The notes under the pieces were generated by a model that was not told where the DNA came from, searched no databases, and saw nothing but the letters and a program-made list of their open reading frames with translations. This document shows, in pieces, positions 33,587 to 45,772 of a DNA stretch of 64,000 nt. The stretch's first letter is position 1. Each line of letters starts with the position of its first letter. This DNA comes from Armillaria gallica. Taxonomy: Eukaryota > Basidiomycota > Agaricomycetes > Agaricales > Physalacriaceae. The DNA lies in the NCBI GenBank assembly GCA_037576215.1, contig JBANDB010000006.1:2356001-2420000 (forward strand). Direction: 5' to 3'. The position numbers and the translations under genes are program-made.

Positions 33587-36516
33587 TCATGTTACCGGAG
33601 CATCACTCGATACTAGGTCGTCTGATGGGGTACCCGCGCGGACTTGTTCTGATTTCACAGATTTCGGGCGCCCAGGGGAAGAGGGTGAGGATTCAAGCTC
33701 ATCAGCTGATTCGTCTGTTATGTAGGCAGTCGATGTGATGGAGGGTGAAGATGGAACGGCGACGTTTACTTCGTCTGTATAAGTGGTGCTGTCTGACCGC
33801 TGAGGCATCGGAGGAATCTCTAGCCGATCTTTAGTTGGCGACGACTGCCCTGCTCGGAGAGATGGATGGATACTCCCAGTTGGACGAGGTGGTAGCGGGG
33901 GAGTGAAATCCGCCGTCGGTGAGAGGGACGATGGCGGTGCAAATTTAGTAAGTTTGGACCCATACGAATATTGAGGCGTAGGCTCTCCTAGTGGAGTCGG
34001 AGGTAACGGAGGAGAGTGATGTGCACCCTGCTCATCGAACAGAACGCCGGCATTCGTAATCAGGTCCTCCATCAGAGAATCCTGAGCAAAATGAGGAACG
34101 GAAGCCAGATGCCACAGTGTGATCTTACCTTCCACGTTTGAACGGTCAACAAATCAACGCCCTTGGGAATCTCATCTTCGCCAAAAATTACGCTCCCGAA
34201 AACGATGGCCACGTTCTTTGCATCCATCTTGTTCTTATCACTCCTTGCGACAATCCGTGCCAGATGCTCTACAATTGCTTTGAGAGTTGCTTGATGTACT
34301 GCGGGCAAACGACGCATCTTCGACCTTAGAAGCATGAAATTATTGGATTGATGTTCGGCTTGGAATGAAGATCAAGACACAAGCTATCAGCCAAAGATTG
34401 CAACAACAAACCTAATTCTGATGAATGATGAATGCGGTCTTGGAGGGAAAATCTAAAGACAGGCTCTGGAAGTTCACGAAGGTATAGCTATAGAAATGTT
34501 TTCAGGTTGGGAGATTGTTTTGCTTTCAGCGATACTGACCTTGAGAAGGGATGCAACAGCGTAGATGTCGTGGTGCTGTTTGAATTCGAAGGCAAATTCA
34601 TCCTTCTCAATATCTCGTTGCAGCTGACAGAGGATCAGGCGGTTAATGTTTCACGCTTTTAATCTACGCACCGATTGGACAACAGCATGTCGACCAGAAA
34701 CCTGAGAATATTTTAATCAACATCCCAAGTAATATCTGGAAACTTACTCGATAGATCCCCTCAGCTTCCGACCCTCTGGAATCAATTTCTGCAACGCACA
34801 TCTTGACTATCTTAGGAATGTCTCCATCCGGCAAATTTTTCGATGTCGCATAGCCAGCCAAACTGAAACCAAAAATCAGATCCTTGCATTCTCCAACAAG
34901 GCCATGCTGATATAAGACGGGTTCGGGTATTGCCGAGGCTAATGAACGCGGAATATAAGCCGTTACCCGTGCAACATCCTTCTCTGGCGAGATTCTGTCC
35001 ACAGCTGAACGTGCATGGGTAGACAGCTGTGTTTGAGTAGTGGTCGTGGCTCTGCAAAATAGTCAGCTCGCACGCATAGCCGTGAAAAAATTTAAACCGA
35101 CATCATATTATCGGTGTACTTCTCAAGGGCCTTCTTCACTGCGGCTGAGGACTCTTCGACAAATGTCGACAGACTCTGGGAATACATGAAGATTATGAAA
35201 CTATCTGAGTTATGCCAACGCACATTGTATCCGCTTTCCAGTGTCTTTGTACGTCGTAGACGAAGTGTTTCCAACCAATGGACGCCCTTGCGGTACTCCT
35301 TGTCTATGTCGCATAGTTAGATGGCAACCTTTGCTTTTCGTAACAGAACGAACCAGCTTCTTCTAGTTCCCTCTTTGTTCGGACAATACGAAGTGCATGG
35401 TTTTCTTTACCGCCCAGTGAATCCTTGACGGAGCCGCTCTTGTCTAGAAAGCCGATCAAGGTATTCAGTTGTCGTTTGCCTAGAAGGGTTCAAGATATGT
35501 CGCAAGAGACAAAAGGGAACACCAGCATACCTTGATGGGCCAAATCCGAAAAGGCGGTGCCAGAAGACGGAGAACGATTGCGTCCAGGTGCACTACCGGA
35601 TGGCCGACGATCGATGGCTCTCAGAGGTTGGGGTGAAGTGACTGTCGGACGCGCTGTTCCTAAATGATTAGGTTTCATTGATGTAGTGATGTGATGGGTA
35701 TCGGAAGGCGGGGACTGGGGGGAGGTTGGTGGTGACAAAGCTGCTTTCTTAGACTCCTGGGCGGGGTGTCACGCAGTGGATCATCATCGAAGTACAATGA
35801 GCGCACCTCGACTTCGGCAAACTTCTTGATATATTTCGTCTTGAGTTTTGGCAACGTTACTTCAGCATATTCGTTATACGCTGATCCGGATTCCTTGAGA
35901 TCTTCCTTGATCCGCTTCCTTGTACGTTCTTGGGTCTCCTAAACAGTGCGAATGATGAGTATGTAATTGAGGATAGGATAGACTTACTTTGACTGTGGTC
36001 AAGGGATCGAGTACATCGACAGTCAAGGTGGACAGAAAGGCTTGACGAGCTTGGGCCTCTGAAAAAGGAGCTCGTTATATGACGGTCGGTAATCGTGGCA
36101 TGGTAGGACTGCGCACCTCTTTCAACGTTATCCCTGATTTCAGCCCAGGCAGTCCTCGAATTGCTGAGATCCGTCCGGTCATCAAGAAAGGAGTCAATAC
36201 TTTTTATTTTCCGATGAAGCTTCATGAGAGAATCAACGCTATAGCAGCCGGCCTGTAAGCAAACGTCGCGACGCCCTCATAAAATGAGCTCACTATGACT
36301 CCTCAATACGTTTTCTGCGGAGAAAGCAATGAGGCAGATAGCATACGAAGGAATGGGACAGACCTACCGTTCATTGAAAAAGCTGAGGTATGAATCCGTC
36401 AAAAAGCGAAGGTGGGCATCAAAAAGCGGAATAGGACCATGAGCAGGAAGATGAGTATCCGACGCTGAGAGCCTCGACGAAGGCAGGGGAGAATCCATGG
36501 GATAGACTGCAGTCAT
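33587..36516 (-). CDS. F-BAR and RhoGAP domain protein (Rgd1-like)
   Basis: Rho GTPase-activating protein at the cortex. ATG 36516 gives MTAVYPMDSPLPSSRLSASD, then FDAHLRFLTDSYLSFFNER, LMKLHRKIKSIDSFLDD, and a coiled region (KETQERTRKRIKEDLKES, EVTLPKLKTKYIKKFAEVEE, TLESGYN..STFVEESSAA) typical of an F-BAR dimer. A Pro/Ser insertion interrupts it near 35520-35750. The RhoGAP domain reads LIFGFSLAGYA, IPKIVKMCVAEIDSRGSEAE, EGIYRVSGRHA (catalytic Arg finger), DIYAVASLLKVSLRELPEP, LPAVHQATLKAIVEHLARIV, and MDAKNVAIVFGSVIFGE. The C-terminal tail has SH3-ligand-like PPLPPTP and PPLPPRP runs. It could recruit SH3 proteins such as the Ysc84-type gene in this window (inference). Confidence 0.88.
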
Positions 36517-37118
36517 GGGTGCGGTACTTGTGCAACATTAACGAGGACCTCTGCCACTCCCGCCACGTAGATCACGTGCCACGCGAAATTGAAATTGATT
36601 TCGGAAGCAGACTAACAATTTAATAAATTTATTTAAAGTAACATTATTTTGGTCCGTACAACCCATCTTTATATGGGACAAGAAACGTACTGTAAGCTCA
36701 TGAAATCGTCGATTTGAGGTCCTGAGTTGGATTGTTACAACGGGACGCGGAACTCCAATAAATGATGAAAAGATGATGGTTCGTTGATTGCGAGGCCTTC
36801 CGGGTTCATTAGCTTCACCGTGCGCAACGGGGGCTATCTAGGGCGGAACTCGCCCGACCGTTGTGTTGATTATTATGTGGTCGTACCACGCTATTCATGC
36901 ACTCAAGCGATGGAAAACAGGAAAACAGGTCGAACAAAGCATGAACGTCGAACGTTGATTCCGTCACGGGTGGATGCTTATCTACATCACCCCTGAGTTA
37001 GAGATCTGTTCCACATGCCGCCGTTTATTTACTGACTCTTACCGGTACCGTTCATATTTTCGCTTCCGAATTCCTGCATACAAATACCGTTCGTATTTCT
37101 GTCTTCACTGCGTCAGCC
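36517..37118. promoter_or_regulatory. Divergent intergenic region, RhoGAP / ABC transporter
   Basis: About 602 bases. CACGTG at 36573-36578 and CGCGAAA (SCB-type, 36582-36588) lie 57 and 66 bases before the RhoGAP start. Near the transporter a 14-base direct repeat TACCGTTC(A/G)TATTT occurs at 37046-37059 and 37085-37098, 39 bases apart, close to its ATG at 37119. Confidence 0.4.
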
Positions 37119-40100
37119 ATGCCTTGGCATTCCGACGTTCAAGTTTTCGCGTCCGACGTCGCTTTAGGCGCTCAGGTAACCCTGAACAAGCCCGATCTTT
37201 GGTCATCGGTATTGCACGGAGTGAGTCCTGCGGCGTAAGTTTCAAAAATTACCTCTTTGCTCTGCGATTGACAGTACACAGTATCTACACCGACAATTTG
37301 ATAATACCCGCCTACGTTGCCGCTGCATCCGTTGCGCTTCTAATACTTCATATTCTGCTCAGCTGGACGCCGGTGAGGCGCCTAATTTCGCGATTGCAGA
37401 AGAACAAGAAATTTCCCGACAATAACCGGGAACCCCAGCCAACGACACAATCCTTTGGTATCTTCGCCGAAGTCAGAGACCATGTCGTATTACATGGCGG
37501 GCCCACCATCTTTTTCTACATGGTTTTCAGATTTCTTAGCTCATTAGCTCTGTTGGGGCTTTCTGCTACATCTCTGGTGCTGGATGAACGAGACAGGACC
37601 CATGGCAATGTCGGTCTCTTTGGTAAATGGGGCAAAAAACATAAGGGGAAGAAAGAACACTCCCGCGCCTTCACGAACGAGGAATGGTTGGAAGCCTCTT
37701 TATGCTTGACATTCGTTCGTACAATCTTCCGCATGTCGTACATCTTCTCACACCATCATTGTACAGCTATACACATCCTTCCTTGCTCTCATTGCAGTAA
37801 CGGCAAAACCCAGATGTAGTCGAGTTGTCGCCAGGCACTTCAATGTTGTGCTCCTGGCAGCCTTCGGAGTCTACTTTTATCGCGACCTCTTTCCTTTATT
37901 GACGTACACTTTGCCAATGCAAGATCCAGAAAGCAGTATTTTGTGGGCAAAGATCATCCTTCTTGGCGTCATCGCTGTTCTTGTACCGCTCATCATGCCC
38001 CGTGCATACATTCCTGTCAATGCCAAGGTATCCCTGTTTTATTCAGAAGTAATGCCGGTATTGAACGCCAGCCTAGAGCCCAATGCCGCTACCGAGCCCG
38101 GAACAGACGTCCCCTCTAATATCTATGATGCTCCATAGCTACCTCGATCCCTTGGTGCTGAAGGCTTATCGGATTCCTCATCTGCCATTTGATCAGCTCC
38201 CGCCCCTTGCAGATTACGACACGTCTCAAGTCCTCAAAGCTCGAAGTTTTCCGGTTTGTGTCATTTGCCTTCCTGATCTTTGTAAATTTTAATATCATGG
38301 CATGCAGCATCTGGATATATTCTCAGGAGCCAAAAAGCGACACATCTTTTTCGGTTTGATGCGTGTGTTCCGGTGGGATTATACCGTCTTGGCTCTGATG
38401 ATTTTGGTACATGTTTGCGGTACATTTGCCGGTCCCATTGGTATCAACAGATTACTCGAGTAGGTTATTATTCGCTTGTATGTGCGCTAACTTATGTATC
38501 TTACAGCTACATCGAACACCGAGATGACGGAGACGCTTTTGTCCGACCCATAGTCTGGATATTTTGGCTATTCTTTGGGCCAGTGGTTGCTTCAATCGCC
38601 ATTCAGTGGTATATATTTATTGCAGTAAGCCAGCCTTAACATGTTTCTATACTTCTATCTAACATGCTTTTAGACAAGGGTCATGGTACGAACAGAGGCC
38701 ATCATAACCCAACTGGTATTCGAGCATTCGCTTCGTATCCGCGTCAAAGCTTCGACGACAGATAATCCTGGAAAAAGTACTGCTCCCACTCCTGATAATG
38801 CGTCTATCAAAGAAGACGCACCGTCTACAGAGTCGAGTGGGAGTAGCACTACTTTACATGGAACTTCCGATGCAGTCTCTATTAACTCCAGAGATGCGAA
38901 TTGCGACGTCAGCACAACAAACCAAGCATCCTCTTCGTCAACTGAAGTAACGCAGGAGTCTGCATCAGGGCAAGACGCTTCAGCAACTCCGGCAGCGCAG
39001 TCAGATACAAGCAACCTAGTGGGCAAGATCAACAACTTGGTTACGACAGACCTGGCAAACATTATAGACGCGCGAGATTTCCTTCTTATTGGCGTTTATG
39101 TGCCTGTGCAAATCACACTTTGCATCTGCTTCCTTTATATAGTCTTAGGCTGGAGGTATGGACCCTTTCTTGTGCTATGCTTCATATTGACGGATCCTGT
39201 TGCAGTGCGTTTGTTGGTCTGGCCTTCATTATAGTCATGCTCCCGATTCCTGGTTTCGTGGCTAAGTTCACTCAGACGGTCCAAGAGCAGCGTCTGAAGA
39301 AAACAGACGGGAGAGTGCAAACGGTCACCGAAAGTAATGTCTTCGCTGTTTGTTGCTGTCTCTCTCTTAACATTTCTATTAGCCATGAATGTGCTTCGCA
39401 TGGTCAAGCTCTTCGGGTGGGAAAAGAAGATGGATGATAAGATCGCCGAGAAACGAGATGAGGAACTGGTTTGGATCAAAAAGCGCAAGATGTTGGATTT
39501 GCTAAACGGGACCATCAAGTTATTTCCTTTCCTATTTTCTGAATTACCTCTGATCTCACTTCCTTATAAGCTTTGTGATACCGATTATTACAATGATCCT
39601 TACATTCGCTTTCTAGTGAGTGGCCCTTACTCTCAAAATGACGTTCATCTGAATAGCATTCAGTGTTCGTATCCTCTTATCTATCCTCAAGCCGGAAACT
39701 CACATAGCGTAGACTGTCATTATGAAGCAGAAGCTGAGCGCTTCGAAAGTATTCTCCAGCATGTCGGTCTTTGACATGTTGCGAGATCAGCTTCATATGG
39801 TTTTCAATTCCATCACAGACACCATGACTGGTAAAGTATCACTTGACCGTATGACAGACTTCCTTCGGAATGTACGTCATATTACACGGATAAGCTTTCT
39901 GTCATTAAACCTTCTGTAGACGGAACTTCTTGATTCTTTCACGGAGAAAGAGAATGCCATAGATCTGCTTACTGCAGACAGTGACGGGGTGGACTCATCG
40001 CAGATTGGCTTTCGGAATGCCTCGTTTGTTTGGTCTAACGATGTCGATGGATCTCTTACGCCGTCGAAAAGGAAGTTTGTGCTCAAGATCGATGATGATC

Positions 40101-43100
40101 TGATATTCCAACGTGGTCACATAAATTTGGTTGTCGGACCTACTGGCTCTGGAAAGACGTCATTGCTTATGGCTTTATTGGGTTCGTGGTTCGCAATCAG
40201 TTCTTTCATTTTCCTGATTTTTTTCTAGGCGAGATGCACTTCATTCCAGCATCACCTGACGCGTGGTTTAACCTTCCTCGGGATGGAGGCGTCGCATACG
40301 CCGCACAAGAATCGTGGGTTCAAAATGAGACCATCAAAGTAGGTCACCTCCAGCCGCCTGGCTACTTATGCTAAGGGTTCTTGGTGAAGGCCAACATTCT
40401 TTTTGGATCACCTTATGACGAAACAAGATACAAGAAAGTTATTTATCAGTGCGGACTCGAGCGAGATATTTCCCTATTCGAAGCAGGCGATCAAGCAGAG
40501 GTGGGTGAGAAAGGCTTGACTCTCAGCGGGGGTCAAAAAGCTCGAGTCACTCTTGCGCGCGCCATTTACTCTCAAGCGCAAATCATATTGTTGGACGATG
40601 TTCTGGCGGCTCTCGAGTAAGCATGTTGTGCATCATTATTAAGAAGTGTTCTGATCATCGTTACAGCGTTCACACCGCCAAATGGATAGTAGACAAATGT
40701 TTCACGGGTGATTTAATGAAAGGCCGAACGATCATCTTAGTGGTAAGTGAATGCCCTTGTCAAGGCTATTCATCATTCATCGACTATTTGCCAGACGCAC
40801 AACGTTGCCATGGCCCGCCCGATAGCCAATTATGTTGTTTCTATCAAGAACGGCAGAGTTGCAAGTCATGGTTCTATAAGTGACGTACTGGTGCACGATA
40901 CATCTCTGGCGGATGAAACAGATCAAGTTCAGAAAGCAATGGACAAAGTTGAAGAAGAGATAGATTCTCAGCTTCCCCCCGACGCAAAGAAGTCCGACGG
41001 TAAATTAATAGTAGCTGAGGAGATTGAAGAGGGGCACATTGGTCTGCCTGCGCGTACGTTCTTCTCATCGTCAGATCTTTGTCTCGAAGGAAGTTTAACT
41101 TGTACGACGGTAGTAAAATTCTTCTTTTCCTCTCTTGGAGGCGGTCATGTCTGGCTTTTCTTCATGTCTTTCATCGGTGGACTTGCCATCACAGAGATAT
41201 TGAATGCAGCACAGACTTGGTGGTTAGGGCATTGGGCTTCACAATACGACGGTCGTGAAGCGTATCAAGTCCCTGTATTTTTGTCAGTTTTCTTCTTTTC
41301 AGGAGACCTCGCTTCGCAACTGATGTGCAATTTTCAGCTATATAAGCATCTACAGTCAGTGAAGTCGTCAGTGAAGGGAGTAATAGTACTCATCAAGTTT
41401 TTAGGTTCTTTTACTCTCGTCGCTGTATCAGTCTATGCTGTCGCATTCATGTTCTTTGTCGTCGCTTCTCTGCGATCTTCGAGAACAGTTCACAGGCAGC
41501 TCATTCAATCGGTTTTAGGAACAACTTTAAGGTGAAACACATTTCCTTCATATAACTGTCGCTGCTCAAGTCGATACTTAGGTGGCTCGACACAACTCCT
41601 ACGTCGCGGGTTATCACTAGGTGTACTCAAGATATCAGAGCACGTAAGTCTTTTCTCTCTGTGTACCTTTCTGTGAATAACCTCATATCTAGTTGATGGA
41701 CCGGTCACAATGTGGTTCATGTATGTGGTGGAGATCTCTGTGACCATGCTCATCAAATTTGTGGCTGTTGTCATTGTGACTCCGCTTTTCTTATTCCCAT
41801 CGGTAATCGTCGCTCTCGCTGGAGCTTGGTGCGGTCAGGTGTACATCAAGGCGCAACTATCAGTCAAGCGTGAGATGTCGAACGCCAAGTCACCGGTCCT
41901 TTCGCAGTATGTATACATGCAATCTTCGCGTACTTTGTATACTGACGACACATACAGTTTCGGTGCAGCAATTGCTGGGTTAAGTAAGTATAGTAAGATG
42001 TACTGTCAAACTCAAGTCAGGCTAACTTTCATTCAGCATCTATACGTGCATATGGCGTTCAAGAGGCTTTCGCGCAAGAATCTTTGTCTCGAATTAACCG
42101 TTATACGCGAACCGCACGAACCTTCTACAACCTCAATCGCTGGGTATGCATTCGGATCGACGCGCTCGGAGGTCTCTTTGCAGCGGCCCTTGCGGTATAC
42201 CTAGTGTACTTCCAGGACCGTACTGCTTCAACCACCGGGTTCTCTTTGAACATGGCTAGTAAGTCTCTCCCACCTTCTGACACGATATAACGTAAAGCCA
42301 TGTCCGTCATCCAGTCGGTTTTAGTGGCTTAATTCTTTGGTGGGTAAGGACACTGAACGAGTTCGAAGTTCAAGGTACGCTCTTAAGCAGCTTATATGTC
42401 ACTCCGGTTGTCTTTAACGGCTTTCACAGGAAACAGGTCAATATTAATCCCGTTATTTATTTCGTAGTTCCTGACATCTCTTGGTCGTCAGCTTGGAACG
42501 AATCCAAGGTTATGTCACCATAGAGCAAGAGCCCAAGCCCACCGCAGGAGGTGCCCCTCCTGCTTCCTGGCCGACGTCTGGAAAACTCGTTGTTGAGAAT
42601 CTAACGGCTAGATATTCACAAGACGGTCCTGCTGTACTCCATAACATATCGTTTACCATCAATTCTGGTGAAAGGATAGGTGTTGGTAAGAAAAGTTTTC
42701 TTTTTAGGCTCTACCGAAGTTCATTTCTCCGTTTAGTCGGCAGGACAGGAAGCGGGAAGAGCTCTTTGACCCTATCGCTTCTTAGGTGCATCTATACTGA
42801 TGGGAACATCTATTACGATGGGTTACCTACCTCATCAGTCAATCTTGATGCCTTGCGTTCAAGCATAACTATCATTCCGCAGATGGTCAGTGCACGTTTA
42901 ATAGTAACATCTGTGTAACTGAAAACAGATAGCCCGAGCTTCTAAGCGGATCTCTAAGACAAAATCTGGATCCCTTCGATCAGTACGACGATGCGACTTT
43001 GAACGACGCCCTGAAAGCATCGGGTTTGTTCTCGCTGCAGGACGACGATAATGAAGGTGCTCTGAATCTTGATAGCGCCATTTCAAGCGGCGGTAGCAAT

Positions 43101-43626
43101 CTCTCTGTCGGTCAACGCCAAATCATTGCTCTTGCGCGCGCGATTGTCCGAGGCAGCAAGCTCTTGATTCTTGATGAAGGTTAGACAATGTCTTGCATCC
43201 TCGGACCATCATTCTCAGCTGTTATCCACAGCAACATCTGCCATAGATTACAAAACGGACACCGTGATTCAGTCTTCACTTAGAAACGAGTTGAAGGGTG
43301 ATGTTACCTTGATCACTATTGCCCATCGACTTCAAACGATCATGGATGCTGACAGAATTGTACGTATCAGTTGCAGTTGTCCCATAAATGTTGACTGGGA
43401 TTGATTGGCTTTACTTTTCGCAGCTCGTCCTTGATGCTGGTAATATTGTAAGCCCGCTTCTTCTAACTTTGACCACCTGTTCAATACTCACATTCCGAAG
43501 GTCGAATATGACAGTCCCTCTGCGCTATTGAAGAAGGTCAACGGGCGTCTCCGAGCAATGGTCGATGAGTCGAACGATAAAGATACATTGTATGCCATGG
43601 CAGAAGGCAAGAGGATTACGCTTTGA
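37119..43626 (+). CDS. Full-size ABC transporter, ABCC (multidrug-resistance/yeast Ybt1-like) type
   Basis: Roughly 1,450 residues in over 20 exons: extra N-terminal helices, TMD1, NBD1, TMD2, NBD2. The start MPWHSDVQVFASDVALGAQV joins through a 50-base intron to YTDNLIIPAYVAAASVALLI. NBD1 has GPTGSGKTS (Walker A), YAAQESWVQNETIKANILFG, LSGGQKARVTLARAI (signature), ILLDDVLAALD (Walker B, Asp in place of the catalytic Glu, as usual for ABCC NBD1) and THNVAMA after splicing. NBD2 has GRTGSGKSSLTLSLLR, IIPQMPELLSGSLRQNLDP, LSVGQRQIIALARAI, LILDE|ATSAIDYKTD and ITIAHRLQTI, a canonical site. The linker is acidic (EEIDSQLPPDAKKSDGK). Substrate unknown; the location could be plasma or vacuolar membrane. 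A longer unspliced N-terminus from 36974 is possible but less like the family. Confidence 0.92.
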
Positions 43627-43799
43627 ACGCCGTTTGATATGAGTGTATATACTTATATATGGTGTTGAAATGTTGAAAATAGAGTGTATATAGAAACAAA
43701 GCAGTACACGAGCATTGTACTATGCCAAGTTGTCATGAAAATAGCGGGGAGTAATCAACCAAGCTTCAGCCGCGGCAACAAGTATTCCGAACAAGATTT

Positions 43800-45540
43800 T
43801 TATCTTCTGTAAACTTCGACAGCTTCACGACTGCGAGGAGGATATTCCCTGCGAGGAGGTGGCCCAGGAGGTGTAGCCGGGTAGTTACCATCAGGTCCAG
43901 GAGCATACTCGTAGGCACCAGAAGAACGGCCAGCGGGACTTTCAGAACGACGCCTGTAACAACATTTAGAAGAGTTTAAAGACGATGTAGGATATATTCA
44001 TGCCTAAATCTAGTCTCAGGTGTTGCACCTCGAGGATAATCAGCAAACCGGGGTGGTGTCATAGGACGACCGCGGTAATCCGGATAATCACTGAAGGATA
44101 TTGGAACCAGACCGACAGGACAAAGGACTAGATAGCTCACCGAGGCATCCGATCGAAGTCTTCTCGATATCTGGGAGGAGTTCTAGGACGTCCACTTGGA
44201 GGGGGAGGATACGAAAATCGCTCCGCCTTTTTGTCATAGCGATCGTAGCCATAGGCAGGCGGGGGAATAGGTCCACGGTAAGCAGCCTCGGGAGGATAGC
44301 GGCCCCTGTCAAGATAGCGGTCACGCTCCATCATTGGGGGAGGACGTCTGTAGTCGTCATATCGACTAGGTGGAGGTGGATATTCACGATAGTCTCTGAC
44401 AGGAGATGGGGGTCGCCGAAAGTCACGCGCAGGAGGTGGGTAGTCATAGCGCGTGTCACGAGGAACAGGCGGAGCATGATCACGTTGGATACGTTCAATC
44501 AAGGGGGGTTCGTTAGGGCGACGAGGTGGAGGGCTACAATACTATCGGTGAGAAGACGACACAGCCTACGGACTATCACTTACGGCCCTGCAATCGGACA
44601 TTCCCTGATTTGCAACGCATCAAATACAGTCTCTACGCAATCAATGGAAAGCTCACCTTGCCCAATGACCCATCTGCCCACACCTGAAACAGGCCCCAGG
44701 ATCACTTGAGTATTTCGCCGTCCTACCGCCACCATGAGAGAGTTCGACTCGAATCTTATTACCCATGAAGTAGCCTTCGTTGTATTTTGCAACACTTTCT
44801 TCAGCAGCCTCGCGGTTGTCAAATTCCTGCATTGGTTGAGTGGGAGACGTGACATATTCGGGGGAATCATCGTACCACAAAACCATAGCCAATTCTGCAG
44901 TAAATTGCGGTCAGATAAGAACGTGATGGCCGAGATAAACGCGTACTTGAGTTCTATGTTAACAATGTTACCAATTTTCCCAAAACATCCTTGCAAATCC
45001 TCTTGGCGCGTGTTCTCGGGAAGACCTCCGATATAGACTTTGTTCGGCTACACAGCAGAAAGTAAACACCCAGTAGAGATATAGTGGAGGAAAAGTGCAG
45101 AGGGGGGAACGTTGTCGAGCCCCGAGAAGAATAAGCCAAGAGCCTGCAATGAGAGTCAAGTAAAGCCAACTCAAGGTCACCCATTGAGCAAAGGAGAGAC
45201 GCCAGGCTGCCAAACCAAACAGGGGGCCTTTTTCTTCTCATATCTTCCTTCATTTTGGACTCTAACAAAGACGCACTGAAGCAATAGACAGGAAAGACCT
45301 AAGCACCTTCACTTGCTTTTCGCGGAACATAGGATCGCCCTTTATGCTAGAACCGGAGACGGCGGGGTCTGTGCTGGAACCCCGCTTGTAGTCTGCAGCC
45401 TCCGGTCCCTGGCCAGGGTGATGATCATTGGGGAGAAGAGATCCACCGTTAGGTTCATCGCCGACTCTGGTAGGCGCCGATGTCTTGTCGTCGGCAACAC
45501 GCCAGTTTGCCTGAGCTTCGTCCACGACGGGAGAGGCCAT
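43800..45540 (-). CDS. RRM and CCHC zinc-knuckle RNA-binding protein, SR-like
   Basis: Probable pre-mRNA processing factor. ATG 45540 opens a polar N-terminus (MASPVVDEAQANWRVADDKT). The RRM reads NKVYIGGLPENTRQEDLQGC (RNP2 core VYIGGL), FGKIGNIVNIELK, then GYGFV|EFDNREAAEES (RNP1 core), GNKIRVELSHG. Next comes CFRCGQMGHWAREC, a CCHC knuckle, then a long Pro/Arg/Tyr/Asp tail (DYPPPARDFRRPPSPVRDYR and similar) ending REYPPRSREAVEVYRR. Domain order equals the SRSF7/RSZ class, but the tail is rich in PPP and RD/RY rather than RS dipeptides. Six or more introns; one is within RNP1. Convergent with the ABC gene. Confidence 0.85.
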
Positions 45541-45772
45541 GATGGTAGGAGACAAGAAATTTTACCGCTTCCGAGACGAGACAGGAGACTTGCGGCGGCG
45601 GAGTTTGAATTGATGGTCCGTGCGCGCAAAACAACACATTGTATGTCGGTCTCCCTTTCTCACGGTGTAAATGTAATAGTAATATGTGATTTAAACATTT
45701 GGTATACAGTCCGTTGTAGAATGCGCTACGGTATCAAGTCCAGTAGTCTTCCGAATATCCATACTTTTTCCT

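Noticed and set aside
36974..37819. Continuous 281-residue frame as the true, unspliced N-terminus of the ABC transporter
   Set aside because: Its first 95 residues are Arg/Tyr/Cys-rich and unlike ABCC N-termini, while a 50-base intron with good ends gives a family-like start at 37119.
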